A stretch of DNA of 64,000 bases from Sphingomonas sp. PsM26 (GCA_030433805.1 JARUXA010000016.1:84489-148488), one strand, 5' to 3'. Positions 35,760-45,302 are shown, counted from the stretch's first letter. The notes: a model not told the origin generated them from the letters alone. Program-made: numbers and translations.

Positions 35760-35972
35760 TCAATCAGCGCCCAGTCGGATCGGTCGCGGTTCATGCGAGA
35801 ACGTTTCCTGTCGGCAGGCGACAGCCTCCATGCATTCGCGAAAGACAGCAATCGCATCACTCTTCTTGGCGACAGCGTCCGGGTCTTTCGCGGCGATGTG
35901 CTCAAACAGGGCAAAGGCGACGGCTGTGTCTCCAGCAGCAGCAGCTTGCAGGCGCATATCGGGATCGAGCAT
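35760..35972 (-). CDS. Hypothetical small protein
   Basis: A 70-residue ORF starting at the ATG at 35972 behind AAGGTTGG. Most of it is one Ala-rich helical stretch (MRLQAAAAGDTAVAFALFEH) with two Cys further on. No family recognised. Coding status is uncertain; the neighbouring gaps at 35645-35759 and 35973-36067 show nothing. Confidence 0.35.
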   Translation of the reverse strand: MLDPDMRLQAAAAGDTAVAFALFEHIAAKDPDAVAKKSDAIAVFRECMEAVACRQETFSHEPRPIRLGAD

Positions 35973-36067
35973 GTCCAACCTTGTCGTTATGTGTGGCACA
36001 CGGTGACTTCGCGCCGAGAAATGCGCAAGCTGATCGACACGATGCCCGAGCGGAAATACTGACGATT

Positions 36068-37579
36068 TCACGGCTCTCGTGGTTTTGGGGTGAGCGCTGT
36101 CCTGAGGAAATCGCCGGCCGTCGCGATGACCCGGGGAGAGCCCAAATTGGGGCCGAGGGTCTCATTCTCGGCTTGGGTCCCGGTCTTTGCGCCATCCTTG
36201 AACCAGTGGCTCTGGCCCTCGAAGATCATCACCTTCCCGCGCGGATTGTCGGCGAGCGCAAGACGCGCGGCCGCGGCATTGCCGGTCGGGGGGACGAGCG
36301 GATCGAGCGCGGCGAACAGCGATAATACCGGGATGTGAAGCGCGCGCATGTCGGACGCGATATGCATATCGAGGACCTGGGAGACCTCGACCGTATCGAG
36401 CGACGTCAGCGCACCCTCTGCCTGTTCCGCCGTGAAGCCGGTTGCAACCAGACCCTGTCGTACCGCCACGCGCAGGGGTGCGAGCGTAGCAGCGTCTGCC
36501 TTGGCCTGCCGCGCTTCGAGCAGATGCAGGCTTGCCGCGACCAGCGGTGCCACCGTCTCTTCGGTTCGGCCTGCCGCGATCAACTGGTCGTGCATCGATC
36601 GGGTGAACAGTTGCGGTCCGTCACCCACCGGCCCGGCGAAGGACACGATCGCGGCGATGCGGGAATCCTGCGCGGCCACCATCGGCGCGATTGCACCGCC
36701 CTGGCTGTGGCCGACGATGGCGATTCGTGCGCCGTCGATATCGCTGCGCCCGCGCATCGCGCTGACCGCCGCCCGTGTGTCATTCGCCAGTTTTTCGATA
36801 TCTTCCTCATATGTGCCGGTCGATGCGCCGATGCCGCGCTTGTCATATTCGAGCGTCGCGATGCCGTCGGCGAGCAGCCGGTCCATGACGAGCGGAAAGC
36901 CGCCCCGACCATTGCGACCGCTGCCCTGAACGCAAATGGCGAGCGGAAACGGGCCCTTGCCATGCCCGACGGGCGTCCTGAGCGTGCCCGCGAGCACCAC
37001 GCCGGGTGCCGACGCGATGCTGACCGTTTCCGCTACGCGATCCGGGTGGAAGTCTGCGAAGATCGTGTCAGCATGCGAGGCCTTGGCCGGGCCGTTGCTC
37101 AGCGCGACCGGACCAAGCGAGACCGCTACCGCCGACTGGCCCAGCTGAACTGTGAGCGCCTGCGTTCCCGCTGCGACCGCGGCGTTGCTCATCCCCGTCC
37201 GCACGAAACGCTGCCATCGGGGCGTCAGGTGAACTTTGTCCTGAAGAAAGGGCGTATAGGGAGCCGTACGATCCTGCATGGTTACGGCCACATCGACGGG
37301 GGCCGTTGCCCTTGCCCAGAATACGGCGGTTACGCTGCCGCGCGCCGGAATGGCGTCGGTGATGATGGCGACCGCACCGCTGGTCCATGGCTCGGCGGGC
37401 TTGGCCAGCGGGGCGACGGTCACGCTGCCCGCCCCCGGCACGGCCTCGTCGCGCTGCATCGAGACAGGTGCGCCATAGACGATCCAGCTATCCGCGCCCG
37501 AAACCTGGGCAGGTTCCGCAACCGCCGGGACCGTCGCGAGTAAAAACGAGAGTACGGCAAGTCGCCCGAGATGTCTCAT
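36068..37579 (-). CDS. Secreted alpha/beta hydrolase
   Basis: A 503-residue exported hydrolase. The ATG at 37579 follows AGAGGGGG with 6-nt spacing, and the signal peptide is LAVLSFLLATVPAVAEPAQ. Residues about 25-170 form a beta-rich domain. The alpha/beta fold follows: FPLAICVQGSGRNGRGGFPLV, TLEYDKRGIGASTG, the nucleophile elbow IVGHSQGGAIAP with the catalytic Ser, SLFAALDPLVPP with the likely Asp, and FEGQSHWFKD with the His. Domain order resembles the prolyl-oligopeptidase/dienelactone-hydrolase group. Substrate is unknown. No operon partner. Confidence 0.85.
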   Translation of the reverse strand: MRHLGRLAVLSFLLATVPAVAEPAQVSGADSWIVYGAPVSMQRDEAVPGAGSVTVAPLAKPAEPWTSGAVAIITDAIPARGSVTAVFWARATAPVDVAVTMQDRTAPYTPFLQDKVHLTPRWQRFVRTGMSNAAVAAGTQALTVQLGQSAVAVSLGPVALSNGPAKASHADTIFADFHPDRVAETVSIASAPGVVLAGTLRTPVGHGKGPFPLAICVQGSGRNGRGGFPLVMDRLLADGIATLEYDKRGIGASTGTYEEDIEKLANDTRAAVSAMRGRSDIDGARIAIVGHSQGGAIAPMVAAQDSRIAAIVSFAGPVGDGPQLFTRSMHDQLIAAGRTEETVAPLVAASLHLLEARQAKADAATLAPLRVAVRQGLVATGFTAEQAEGALTSLDTVEVSQVLDMHIASDMRALHIPVLSLFAALDPLVPPTGNAAAARLALADNPRGKVMIFEGQSHWFKDGAKTGTQAENETLGPNLGSPRVIATAGDFLRTALTPKPREP

Positions 37580-37730
37580 GATGGCCCCCTCTAGTATTCT
37601 CCCTGATTTCGACATGCTGCCATCTGGATCGTCGGGCGTCCAGATGGTGTCCGCTCTTACGGGATGACGATGCCAAGCGACACTTGCGGCCGGACTTCAG
37701 GGACCGTGAACGGTCTGGTAGCAGGAACCG

Positions 37731-39776
37731 CTACGCCGCCTGCGCAACCACCCGTCGCATCGTCGCGCGGTACAGCAGCGCAACCATTGCCGCGAACAGC
37801 ACCGTCCCCCCGATCAATGCGGGCGTCGCGAACCCGGCACCCACCACCGCGAGCGGCGCATCGGTCCCCGACCCTGCGACCACGAACGCGAACAACACCC
37901 CGAACAGGCTTTCCCCCACGATCAGCCCGGTCGCGGTCAGCACGCCGAAGCGGCGCGCGCGTTCGGGGTTGGCGGTGCGGTCGGCCCAGCGATCGTAGAA
38001 CCAGCCGACCACCGCGCCGATCACCGTCGGCAGGATCACGCTCATCGGCAGGTAGATGCCGATCCCGATCGCGAGCGGCGGCAACCGCAACAGCTTCGCG
38101 CGCCCGAGCAGCATGTCGACCACGATCGCGACCACCCCGGCAGCGATGCCCCAGTCGAGCATCGTCCAGTTGAGGTTGCCGCCGAGTACGCCCTGCGCAA
38201 GCGTCGAGATCAGCCCCGCCTGCGGGGCGGCGAGCGCGTTCGGCCCGGCGCCGGGCGCACCGACGAAGCCGAACGCGCTGTTGAGTACGTTGAGCACCGG
38301 TGGGACCACGAGCGAGCCGAACACGACGCCGATGATCAGCGCGACCTGCTGCTTCCACGGCGTCGCGCCGACCAGCTGGCCGGTCTTGAGGTCCTGCAGA
38401 TTGTCGTTCGAGATCGTCGCGACGCCGAACACGATGCCGGTGACGATCAGCGCATAAGCGATCAGCGCCTGCGTCGTTTCGGGCGGGGTGCCGCGCCCGA
38501 ACAGCCCGACCAGCATCAGCGACGAGGCGATCACCGCGAGGATGCCGATCCCCGACACCGGCGAATTGGACGCGCCGATCAGGCCCGCCATATAGCCGCA
38601 CACCGCCGCGATCATCAGCCCGATGACGAGGATGAACACCAAGGCCCCCCCGATCAACGCCAGCGCGGCGGGAGCGAGCGGGCCGTCCGCGATGACGCTC
38701 CACAACAGCCACGCGATCGGCGCGAGCAGCGCGACCGAGCCGCCGAACACGATGCCGATCGGCAAGTCGCGCTCCTCGAGCGCGAGCGTCTCGCCAGCGC
38801 CGCGTGCGCGCGATGCCGCGAGCGCCGAGCGAACCCCGCCGATCACCGGCCGCGCGATGCTGGTCAGCGTCCACACCGCCGCCACGCCGATCACGCCCGC
38901 GCCGAAGAAGCGGACGTCCGAACGGAAGACGGTGTTGGCCCAGGTCTCCGCGTCACCCGCGACCGGATGGATCGCGGTGAGATAGGGCAGCAGGATCCAC
39001 CAGCCGATCACCATGCCGAGCCCTTGCGCCATGCCGACCGAGATGCCGACGAGATGCCCGACCCCGAGCAGCGCGAAGGACAGCCCGCCCGAAATGCCCG
39101 TCGCGCCAGCCCCCGCGCGAAACCACATCGAGGCTTCGGCAAGCGCGAGCTTCATCTGCGTCAGCAGCGCGAACCCGGCTGCGGCGAGCGCGTTGACGAT
39201 GATGATGCGCAGCCCCGTCGCGCTTTCGGCGGCACCGGCGGCATCGCCATCCCCGCGTACGCCCGACCCGACTTGCAGCACTTCGGCGGCGGCGCGGCCC
39301 TCAGGATAGGGCAGGTCGGTATCGACGACGAGCGCGCGCCGCAACGGGACCGAGAACATCACGCCGAGGATACCCCCGGTCATCGTGATCGCCGCAGTCG
39401 TCACGAACGGGAAGCCCTGCCACCAGCCGATCATGATCAGCCCCGGCAACACGAAGATGATCGCGGCGAGCGTCCCCGCCGCGCTTGCGATCGTCTGGAC
39501 AATGTTGTTCTCGAGGATCGACGCGTTCTTGAAGCCGCTCAGCACCGCCATCGAGATCACTGCCGCGGGGATCGAGGTCGCGAAGGTCAGCCCGACCTTG
39601 AGCCCGAGATAGACGTTTGCCGCGGTGAACAGCAGCGTGATGAGCCCACCGAGCAGGATCCCGCGCAGCGTGAGTTCGGTCAGCGGTGCCGCGGTTAGCG
39701 TGGAAAGGCGGGGATCGTCCATGCGGTATCGTTGCACAAAGCGAGCGGGGCCGGACAGGGTTTTCTGGGATTTCAT
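37731..39776 (-). CDS. OPT-family oligopeptide transporter
   Basis: A 681-residue inner-membrane transporter with about 14-16 hydrophobic segments. OPT signatures: LTLRGILLGGLITLLFTAANVYLGLKVGLTFATSIPAAVISM near the start, DLPYPEGRAAAEVL, SNDNLQDLKTGQLVGATPWKQQ, and FYDRWADRT late. OPT proteins import di- to pentapeptides or metal chelates. The start is uncertain: ATG at 39776 (MKSQKTL) is used, and ATG at 39722 (MDDPRLS) is also reasonable. The gap 37580-37730 shows no gene. Divergent from the lipid-kinase-like gene. Confidence 0.92.
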   Translation of the reverse strand: MKSQKTLSGPARFVQRYRMDDPRLSTLTAAPLTELTLRGILLGGLITLLFTAANVYLGLKVGLTFATSIPAAVISMAVLSGFKNASILENNIVQTIASAAGTLAAIIFVLPGLIMIGWWQGFPFVTTAAITMTGGILGVMFSVPLRRALVVDTDLPYPEGRAAAEVLQVGSGVRGDGDAAGAAESATGLRIIIVNALAAAGFALLTQMKLALAEASMWFRAGAGATGISGGLSFALLGVGHLVGISVGMAQGLGMVIGWWILLPYLTAIHPVAGDAETWANTVFRSDVRFFGAGVIGVAAVWTLTSIARPVIGGVRSALAASRARGAGETLALEERDLPIGIVFGGSVALLAPIAWLLWSVIADGPLAPAALALIGGALVFILVIGLMIAAVCGYMAGLIGASNSPVSGIGILAVIASSLMLVGLFGRGTPPETTQALIAYALIVTGIVFGVATISNDNLQDLKTGQLVGATPWKQQVALIIGVVFGSLVVPPVLNVLNSAFGFVGAPGAGPNALAAPQAGLISTLAQGVLGGNLNWTMLDWGIAAGVVAIVVDMLLGRAKLLRLPPLAIGIGIYLPMSVILPTVIGAVVGWFYDRWADRTANPERARRFGVLTATGLIVGESLFGVLFAFVVAGSGTDAPLAVVGAGFATPALIGGTVLFAAMVALLYRATMRRVVAQAA

Positions 39777-39827
39777 GTCGGACACGGATCGACGTGACTT
39801 TTCGCGCGGTTGCGCGTTGGCTGGGGC

Positions 39828-40673
39828 ATGAAGACACTGTGGTTCATCACCAACCCCAAATCGGGGACCGCGACCCCTGCCAAGGCGGAGGCGCTCGAAG
39901 CGATCTGCAGCGAGCGCGGGCTGCATCTGGCGGGGCGGACGGCGTTCCCCAATCAGTCGCTGCCGACGCCCAGGGCGCTCGATGCCGCCGGGGTCGATAC
40001 GGTGGTGCTGTTCGCGGGCGACGGGACGATCAATGCGGCGGTCACCGCTCTGCTCGAGTGGAAGGGTTCGATCCTGATCCTGCCGGGGGGGACGATGAAC
40101 CTGCTCGCCAAGCTACTCCACGGCGAGACCGATCCCGCCAGAATCATCCACGCCGCGCACGACCGGGCGCGTCGGACCGCGCTGCCCTTCATCCGCGTGG
40201 GCGAGCATCGTGCGTTCGTCGGGTTGATCCTCGGGCCGGCGGCGACGTGGGTGCGCGCGCGCGAGATTGTCCGCAGCGGGAGCCTTCGTGGCTTGGTGCG
40301 GGCGCTCAAACATGCGTGGGGCAGGACGTTCGGCAAGGGGATACGGCTGGTCGGTGTGCCGGGGCTCAAGCAGGGCGCGCAGGCGGTGCTGGTGCGCGCC
40401 GAGGACGACCGGCTCGACATCGCAGCGATCGATGCGCGCGATTTCCGCGGGATCACGGCGCTTGGCTGGGAATGGCTGACCGGCGACTGGGTCGCTGCGT
40501 CCGAAGTGACGCAATGCCATGCCACCAGCTTCCGCACCGGCGGGCACAAGCCCGCGCTCGCTTTGTTCGACGGGGAGCCGGTCATGCTCGATCCCGGCAG
40601 CGAGGTCGGCTTGAGCCGGACCCGCGACCTGTTTCTTACCACGCTCGATCGCCAGGGGGGCCTTTCGCGATGA
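39828..40673 (+). CDS. Diacylglycerol kinase-like (lipid kinase) protein
   Basis: A 281-residue protein of the DAGK catalytic-domain family. It has WFITNPKSG at the N-terminus, the nucleotide-binding VVLFAGDGTINAAVTALLEW and LPGGTMNLLAKLL, and a C-terminal beta-rich half. Related proteins phosphorylate diacylglycerol or sphingoid lipids; sphingomonads make glycosphingolipids, so a sphingosine-type substrate is possible but only inferred. The stop overlaps the next start as ATGA, so a metallophosphoesterase is co-translated, hinting at paired phosphorylation and dephosphorylation. Confidence 0.85.
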   Translation: MKTLWFITNPKSGTATPAKAEALEAICSERGLHLAGRTAFPNQSLPTPRALDAAGVDTVVLFAGDGTINAAVTALLEWKGSILILPGGTMNLLAKLLHGETDPARIIHAAHDRARRTALPFIRVGEHRAFVGLILGPAATWVRAREIVRSGSLRGLVRALKHAWGRTFGKGIRLVGVPGLKQGAQAVLVRAEDDRLDIAAIDARDFRGITALGWEWLTGDWVAASEVTQCHATSFRTGGHKPALALFDGEPVMLDPGSEVGLSRTRDLFLTTLDRQGGLSR

Positions 40674-41434
40674 TCCGTCTATTTCATGTGAGCGACGTCC
40701 ATTTCGGGCGCGAGGATAGCGCGGCGGTGTCGTGGTTCGACGCGCTGGTCCACGCCGAGCGGCCCGATGCGGTGATCATGACGGGCGACCTGACGATGCG
40801 CGCGCGGCGCAGCGAATTTGACGCGGGGCTGGCGTGGTTGCAGCGGTTGCCCGTCCCGGTGACGGTCGAAGTCGGCAATCACGACTTGCCGTATTTCAAT
40901 CTGTTCGACCGGTTCTTCCGCCCGTATCGGCGGATGGGGAAGGTCGAGAAGCTGGTCGAGCGTCCGCTCGATCTACCCGGCGTGGCGATCGTGCCGCTGG
41001 TGACGACCGCACGCGCGCAGTGGCGGCTCAACTGGTCGAAGGGCTATGTCAGCCGTGGGGCTTTGCGGCGGACGCTCGACCTGATCGCGGCGGTGCCCGA
41101 GAACCGGCTGATCTTCATCGCCGCGCACCATCCGCTGGTCGAGGCAGGGACGCATGCGTCGGCGCAGACCCGGCGCGGGCCAGAGGCGCTGGCGACGCTT
41201 GCCGTAGCGGGTGCGGATGCGGTGCTGACCGGGCATGTCCATGATCCGTTCGACATCGCGCAGGACGTTGAGGGGCGCGTGATCCGGACGATCGGCGCGG
41301 GCACTCTGTCCGAACGCACGCGGACGACCCCGCCATCGTTCAACGAGATCCGCATTGCGGACGGGCGTTTCGACGTGGTGTGCCGGACGATGTCGTCGCA
41401 GCCGGACGCGGTGCTGACGCGCGAGCGGGTCTAA
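40670..41434 (+). CDS. Calcineurin-like metallophosphoesterase
   Basis: A 254-residue phosphoesterase with all five metal-binding blocks in order: SDVHFG, TGDLT, GNHD, AAHHPL and TGHVHDP. The ATG at 40670 overlaps the kinase-like gene stop (ATGA). No signal peptide. The substrate could be a phospholipid, nucleotide or cyclic nucleotide; its coupling to a lipid-kinase-like gene favours a lipid phosphate. A paired repeat follows the gene. Confidence 0.9.
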   Translation: MIRLFHVSDVHFGREDSAAVSWFDALVHAERPDAVIMTGDLTMRARRSEFDAGLAWLQRLPVPVTVEVGNHDLPYFNLFDRFFRPYRRMGKVEKLVERPLDLPGVAIVPLVTTARAQWRLNWSKGYVSRGALRRTLDLIAAVPENRLIFIAAHHPLVEAGTHASAQTRRGPEALATLAVAGADAVLTGHVHDPFDIAQDVEGRVIRTIGAGTLSERTRTTPPSFNEIRIADGRFDVVCRTMSSQPDAVLTRERV

Positions 41435-41442
41435 CGCTCTTT

Positions 41443-41551
41443 CGCTTCCCCGGCGAAGGCCGGGGCCCAGTCGAGGAGCGGAAGATTGCAGGCGACTGCG
41501 CACCGTTACTGCCGCCATCGCTCCTGGGCCGCGGCCTTCGCCGGGGAAGCG
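41443..41551. repeat. Paired inverted repeat, second family, copy 1
   Basis: Left arm 41443-41470 (CGCTTCCCCGGCGAAGGCC then GGGGCCCAG) and right arm 41524-41551 are reverse complements with one mismatch in 28. The spacer is 53 nt. It lies between convergent genes, where it could also terminate transcription. A second copy is at 46389-46498. Confidence 0.85.
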
Positions 41552-41562
41552 GTGACAGGGGG

Positions 41563-42837
41563 TTAGGCCTTCCGCACTTCCGCCGGGAAGGTGACGATGA
41601 AATGCGCGCCACCGTCGGACTTGGCATCGACGCTGCCCTGAAGGCTGCGGGCCAGCGTGCGGATCAGTTGCAGGCCGAGGCTGGTCGATGACCCTGCGCG
41701 CACGTCGAACGTGTCCGGCAATCCCGCGCCGTAGTCGCGCACCGTCAGGCACACCGACTCTTCCTTGACGGTCGCCGAGACCGAGACCTTGCCGCCATCC
41801 TCGCCATAAGCGTGCTTGGCGGCATTGGTGACGAGCTCGGTAATGAGCAGACCGACCGCGACCGCCTGATCCGCGTCGATCGAGATCGCGTCCGACATGC
41901 AATCCAGCGTCAGCGCGGGCAATTGACCCGACAGGCTTGCACAGAGATCATCGAGCAGCGCGGGCATCTCGACCCGGCCGGTGCCCTGTCGCCACAATTG
42001 GTCATGCGTTCGCGCGATCGCGATGACGTGGCCTGACGCCTCGTTGAGCGCACTCGACACTTCGGGGAGCGGGTTGCTGCGCGATTGCAGGTGGAGGATG
42101 CTCGACAGCATCGTCAGGCTGTTCTTGACGCGGTGGCTCGCCTCCTGGACCAGCACCTTCTGGTAATCGAGCGCCTCGGCGAGGCGTCGTTCATTCTCCT
42201 GCCGCTCCATCGCGACGCCGAGCAGATTGGCGAACCCCTGCAGGAACGCGATGTCCGCCGCCTCGAACTGGCCAGCGCTCGGGCTGTCGACCTCGAACAC
42301 GCCCCATGCGCCCGCGGTCGTCGAGATCACCACGTTGATCGCGCGCCGGACGCCGTGTTCGACCATGATCTGCGGGGTACGGAAGCGGTCCTCGCCTTCG
42401 AGATGGTTGGAGATGACCGGGGTGCCGTTGCGGAAGGCGAACCCGGCGGGGGAATTCTCGTCCGCCGCCAGACTGGCGTTGCCGATCACCCCGGTTTTCC
42501 ACCCGACGCCCGCGCGGAACAGCAGGTCGTCCTGCTCCGGCCGATACTCCAGCACCTTGCACAGGCCGGTGCGCATTCCGTCCGCCGCCATCTCGGCGGC
42601 CCTGGTCAGCAATGCGTCATTGTCGCGGCACTGGAGCGCGAACAGCCCGAAGTCCGACAAGATCGCCTGCTGTTGGAGCCGATAGCCGAGCAACGACCCC
42701 GCCCCGACCTGCTCGATCGCCTCGGTGAAGGAGGTCGGTTCGTTCGACGTGCCCTCGGCCACCTCGACGACGTCGTCGGAGGGCCCGTCCATCAGGGCGG
42801 TCTGCGTCGTGGCGTTCGGGGTGGGGTCGTCGGTCAC
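41563..42837 (-). CDS. GAF-domain sensor histidine kinase (HisKA_2 type)
   Basis: A 424-residue soluble sensor kinase. The GTG at 42837 (VTDDPTPNATTQ) is used; ribosome-site evidence is modest. A GAF domain spans about residues 60-210 (LLGYRLQQQAILSDFGLFAL, GVGWKTGVIGNASLAADE, VISTTAGAWGVFEVDS). The HisKA_2 phosphorylation site is EASHRVKNSLTML, and the ATPase domain has VGLLITELVTNAAKHAYG, VRDYGAGLPD and SLGLQLI. Kinases of this class in alphaproteobacteria often feed the general stress or light response via PhyR-like or single-domain regulators. None is adjacent here. The signal is unknown. Confidence 0.88.
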   Translation of the reverse strand: MTDDPTPNATTQTALMDGPSDDVVEVAEGTSNEPTSFTEAIEQVGAGSLLGYRLQQQAILSDFGLFALQCRDNDALLTRAAEMAADGMRTGLCKVLEYRPEQDDLLFRAGVGWKTGVIGNASLAADENSPAGFAFRNGTPVISNHLEGEDRFRTPQIMVEHGVRRAINVVISTTAGAWGVFEVDSPSAGQFEAADIAFLQGFANLLGVAMERQENERRLAEALDYQKVLVQEASHRVKNSLTMLSSILHLQSRSNPLPEVSSALNEASGHVIAIARTHDQLWRQGTGRVEMPALLDDLCASLSGQLPALTLDCMSDAISIDADQAVAVGLLITELVTNAAKHAYGEDGGKVSVSATVKEESVCLTVRDYGAGLPDTFDVRAGSSTSLGLQLIRTLARSLQGSVDAKSDGGAHFIVTFPAEVRKA

Positions 42838-43020
42838 TGGGCTGGGTCCTGTGGTGGAAGGAAAGGAAGGGGCACTCTTCCCGACCGCTCGAAACGAACG
42901 GTCGGCGTGTCGTTCGTGCGCCTTGAGGTTCGGTCCGGCTTTCCACCCGGCAGCGGAGCGCTTCAAGCATCATCGGTCATCAATAGGAATGACGGTGTAC
43001 GCGCGTTCCCGCCAAACGCC

Positions 43021-43052
43021 AAAAAGGCGGCCCGTCGCCGGACCGCCCTTTC
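43021..43052 (-). terminator. Terminator of rplM-rpsI
   Basis: On the minus strand GGGCGGTCC pairs with GGGCCGCC (one G-T wobble) around GGCGAC, followed by TTTTT. It lies 24 nt past the rpsI stop. Confidence 0.8.
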
Positions 43053-43075
43053 GTAAGCACCGAAGATCTGGAAGC

Positions 43076-43639
43076 TTAGCGCTTCGAGAACTGGAAGCTA
43101 CGACGTGCCTTCGCACGGCCGTACTTCTTACGCTCGACGGTACGGCTGTCGCGCGTCAGGAAGCCTGCTGCCTTGACGGGCGCACGCAGGATCGGCTCGA
43201 ACTTGGTCAGTGCCTGGCTGATGCCATGCTTGACTGCGCCGGCCTGACCCGAAAGGCCACCGCCCTTGACGGTGCAGACGACGTCATACGCACCCTCGCG
43301 CTCCGTCACGCCGAACACCTGGTTGATGACGAGACGCAGCGTCGGACGTGCGAAATACACTTCCTGATCACGACCGTTGATCGTGATCTTGCCCGAGCCG
43401 GGCTTGATCCAGACGCGTGCAACCGCGTCCTTACGACGACCGGTCGCATAGGCGCGGCCGTATTGGTCGAGGATCTGCTCACGCAGCGGCATCGTCGGAG
43501 CGGCGGGCTCCTCGATCTTGCCGGCCATGTAATCCTCGGCCTGCGCGTCGGACTGGGTTGCTGCAGCCGGAGCGGCAGCAGGCGCGGGGGTGTTGGTCAG
43601 AGCGGCGAGATCAGCCAGCGACTGGCGGTTGTCGGACAT
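43076..43639 (-). CDS. rpsI: 30S ribosomal protein S9, with N-terminal extension
   Basis: A 187-residue S9; the conserved 130-residue core starts at YGRAYATGRRKDAVARVW and ends KYGRAKARRSFQFSKR, whose basic tail reaches the ribosomal P site. About 55 extra residues precede it, Ala/Pro-rich and acidic (TPAPAAAPAAATQSDAQAED). The extension is longer than in E. coli S9 and has no clear role. Its ATG overlaps the rplM stop by one base (TAATG). Confidence 0.97.
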   Translation of the reverse strand: MSDNRQSLADLAALTNTPAPAAAPAAATQSDAQAEDYMAGKIEEPAAPTMPLREQILDQYGRAYATGRRKDAVARVWIKPGSGKITINGRDQEVYFARPTLRLVINQVFGVTEREGAYDVVCTVKGGGLSGQAGAVKHGISQALTKFEPILRAPVKAAGFLTRDSRTVERKKYGRAKARRSFQFSKR

Positions 43640-44118
43640 TATGCGCCCACCTTGTTCTTGCGGTTCATGCTGGCGATGTCGAGAACCTCGGGGTTCTGCG
43701 CCTCATGCGGATGCTCCGTGCCGGCGAAGACACGCAGGTTGCGCATCTGCTGACGGCCGAGCGGGCCGCGCGGAATCATCCGCTCGATGGCCTTTTCGAT
43801 CACGCGCTCGGGGAAACGACCTTCGAGCACCTTGCCCGCGGTGATTCCCTTGATGCCGCCGGCATAACCGGTGTGCTTGTAATAGACCTTGTCCTTGAGC
43901 TTGTTGCCCGTGAACCGCACCTTGTCCGCGTTGATGATGATGACATTGTCACCGCAATCGACGTGGGGGGTGAAGCTCGGCTTGTGCTTGCCGCGCAGGA
44001 TGTTCGCGATGATCGAGGCCATGCGGCCAACGACCAGACCATCGGCATCGACGATGATCCATTTCTTCTCCACCTCATACGGCAATGCCGGCTTGGTGGT
44101 CTTCATCAGCGCCTTCAT
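43639..44118 (-). CDS. rplM: 50S ribosomal protein L13
   Basis: A 159-residue L13 with MKTTKPALPYEVEKKWIIVDA, GRMASIIANILRGKHKP, CGDNVIIINADKVRFTGNK and RMIPRGPLGRQQMRNLRVF. MKALMKTT offers two in-frame starts; the first is used. It leads the conserved rplM-rpsI operon. The 44119-44264 gap carries its promoter region. Confidence 0.97.
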   Translation of the reverse strand: MKALMKTTKPALPYEVEKKWIIVDADGLVVGRMASIIANILRGKHKPSFTPHVDCGDNVIIINADKVRFTGNKLKDKVYYKHTGYAGGIKGITAGKVLEGRFPERVIEKAIERMIPRGPLGRQQMRNLRVFAGTEHPHEAQNPEVLDIASMNRKNKVGA

Positions 44119-44264
44119 GGGGCTTGTGACCTTACATAGCTAAAATGACGGATGCCGCCCCGGGGGACGGCATCGTTGGAGCGGCTATTGCTGCGCGCGG
44201 GCCTGAAAGTCAAGGTTTCGGCGGGTTTCCCGACAGGTATCGGGATACCGCCCGCAATCCTACG

Positions 44265-45302
44265 TCAGATCGTTCGGCGTCCGACCGCATGCGCCGCGGC
44301 GATCGCTGCGATCAGCAGCAGGGCGGCATTTGCCTGATGCGCGACGGCGACGACGATCTCGACGCCGGTGAGCAGCGTGGCGATCCCGAGCAGGATCTGT
44401 CCCGCGACCAGCGCGATCGCGATTCCGCCGATTCGCGGTGCGCCCGCCCGGATCGCGCGCCAGCCGAGCGCGACGATCCCCGCCGCCGCGACGAAGGCGA
44501 GCCAGCGGTGGATGAACTGGACGACGATCGGATTGTCGATCGCGTTGCGCCACATCGGATCCGTCATCGGCGTCGCGGCGGGGAATATCTCGTCCCCCAT
44601 CAACGGCCAGCTGGAAAAGGCATAACCCGCGTCGAGTCCCGCGGTGAACGCGCCGAACAGGATCTGCGTGAACAACAGCACCAGCGCCGCCGCGGCGAAG
44701 GCGCGCAGCCGGGCGGGACGGGCAAGGCGAGTCGCGGCGAGATCACGCAGGTCGAGCGCGGTCCACACCGTTCCCGCGAGCAGCGTCAGCGCGGTGACGA
44801 GATGGATCGCGAGCCGGATATGGCTGACGTCGGTGCGCTTGGTCAGCCCCGAAGACACCATCCACCAGCCGATCGCGCCCTGCAGTACGATCAGCGCGAC
44901 CAGCGCGCCGAGCCGCGGCGCGTAACCGCGCGGCAAGCATCCGCGCACCCAGAAATAAAGGAACGGCAGCAGGTACACCATGCCAACCACGCGCCCGAGC
45001 AGGCGGTGGACATATTCCCAGAAGAAGATCGCCTGGAACCCGGCCAGCGTCATCCCGTGGTTGAGCTGCTGATATTCCGGGATGCGTTTGTAATTGTCGA
45101 ACTCGGCCTGCCACTGCACCGCATTGAGCGGCGGGATGATCCCGGTGAGCGGTTTCCACTGGGTGATCGACAGTCCCGATTCGGTCAGACGGGTAATCCC
45201 GCCGATGATCACCATTGCGACGACGAGTGCCGCCGCCACGAACAGCCAGATCGACAGCGTGGCGGGCCGGACGCGAGCGGGAAGCGAGGAGGCCTGAAGC
45301 AT
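44265..45302 (-). CDS. ctaA: Heme A synthase (COX15/CtaA family)
   Basis: A 345-residue inner-membrane enzyme that oxidises heme O to heme A for cytochrome c oxidase. Eight membrane segments are visible. Conserved parts: GGITRLTESGLSITQWKPLTGIIPP, FFWEYVHRLLGRVVGMVYLLPF with a heme-ligand His, GAIGWWMVSSGL, HLVTALTLL, FGAFTAGLDAGYAFSSWPLMGD, and FIHRWLAFVAA. This is the COX15 subtype found in alphaproteobacteria and mitochondria. Divergent from the MerC-like gene, with a 107-nt gap between them. Confidence 0.95.
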   Translation of the reverse strand: MLQASSLPARVRPATLSIWLFVAAALVVAMVIIGGITRLTESGLSITQWKPLTGIIPPLNAVQWQAEFDNYKRIPEYQQLNHGMTLAGFQAIFFWEYVHRLLGRVVGMVYLLPFLYFWVRGCLPRGYAPRLGALVALIVLQGAIGWWMVSSGLTKRTDVSHIRLAIHLVTALTLLAGTVWTALDLRDLAATRLARPARLRAFAAAALVLLFTQILFGAFTAGLDAGYAFSSWPLMGDEIFPAATPMTDPMWRNAIDNPIVVQFIHRWLAFVAAAGIVALGWRAIRAGAPRIGGIAIALVAGQILLGIATLLTGVEIVVAVAHQANAALLLIAAIAAAHAVGRRTI

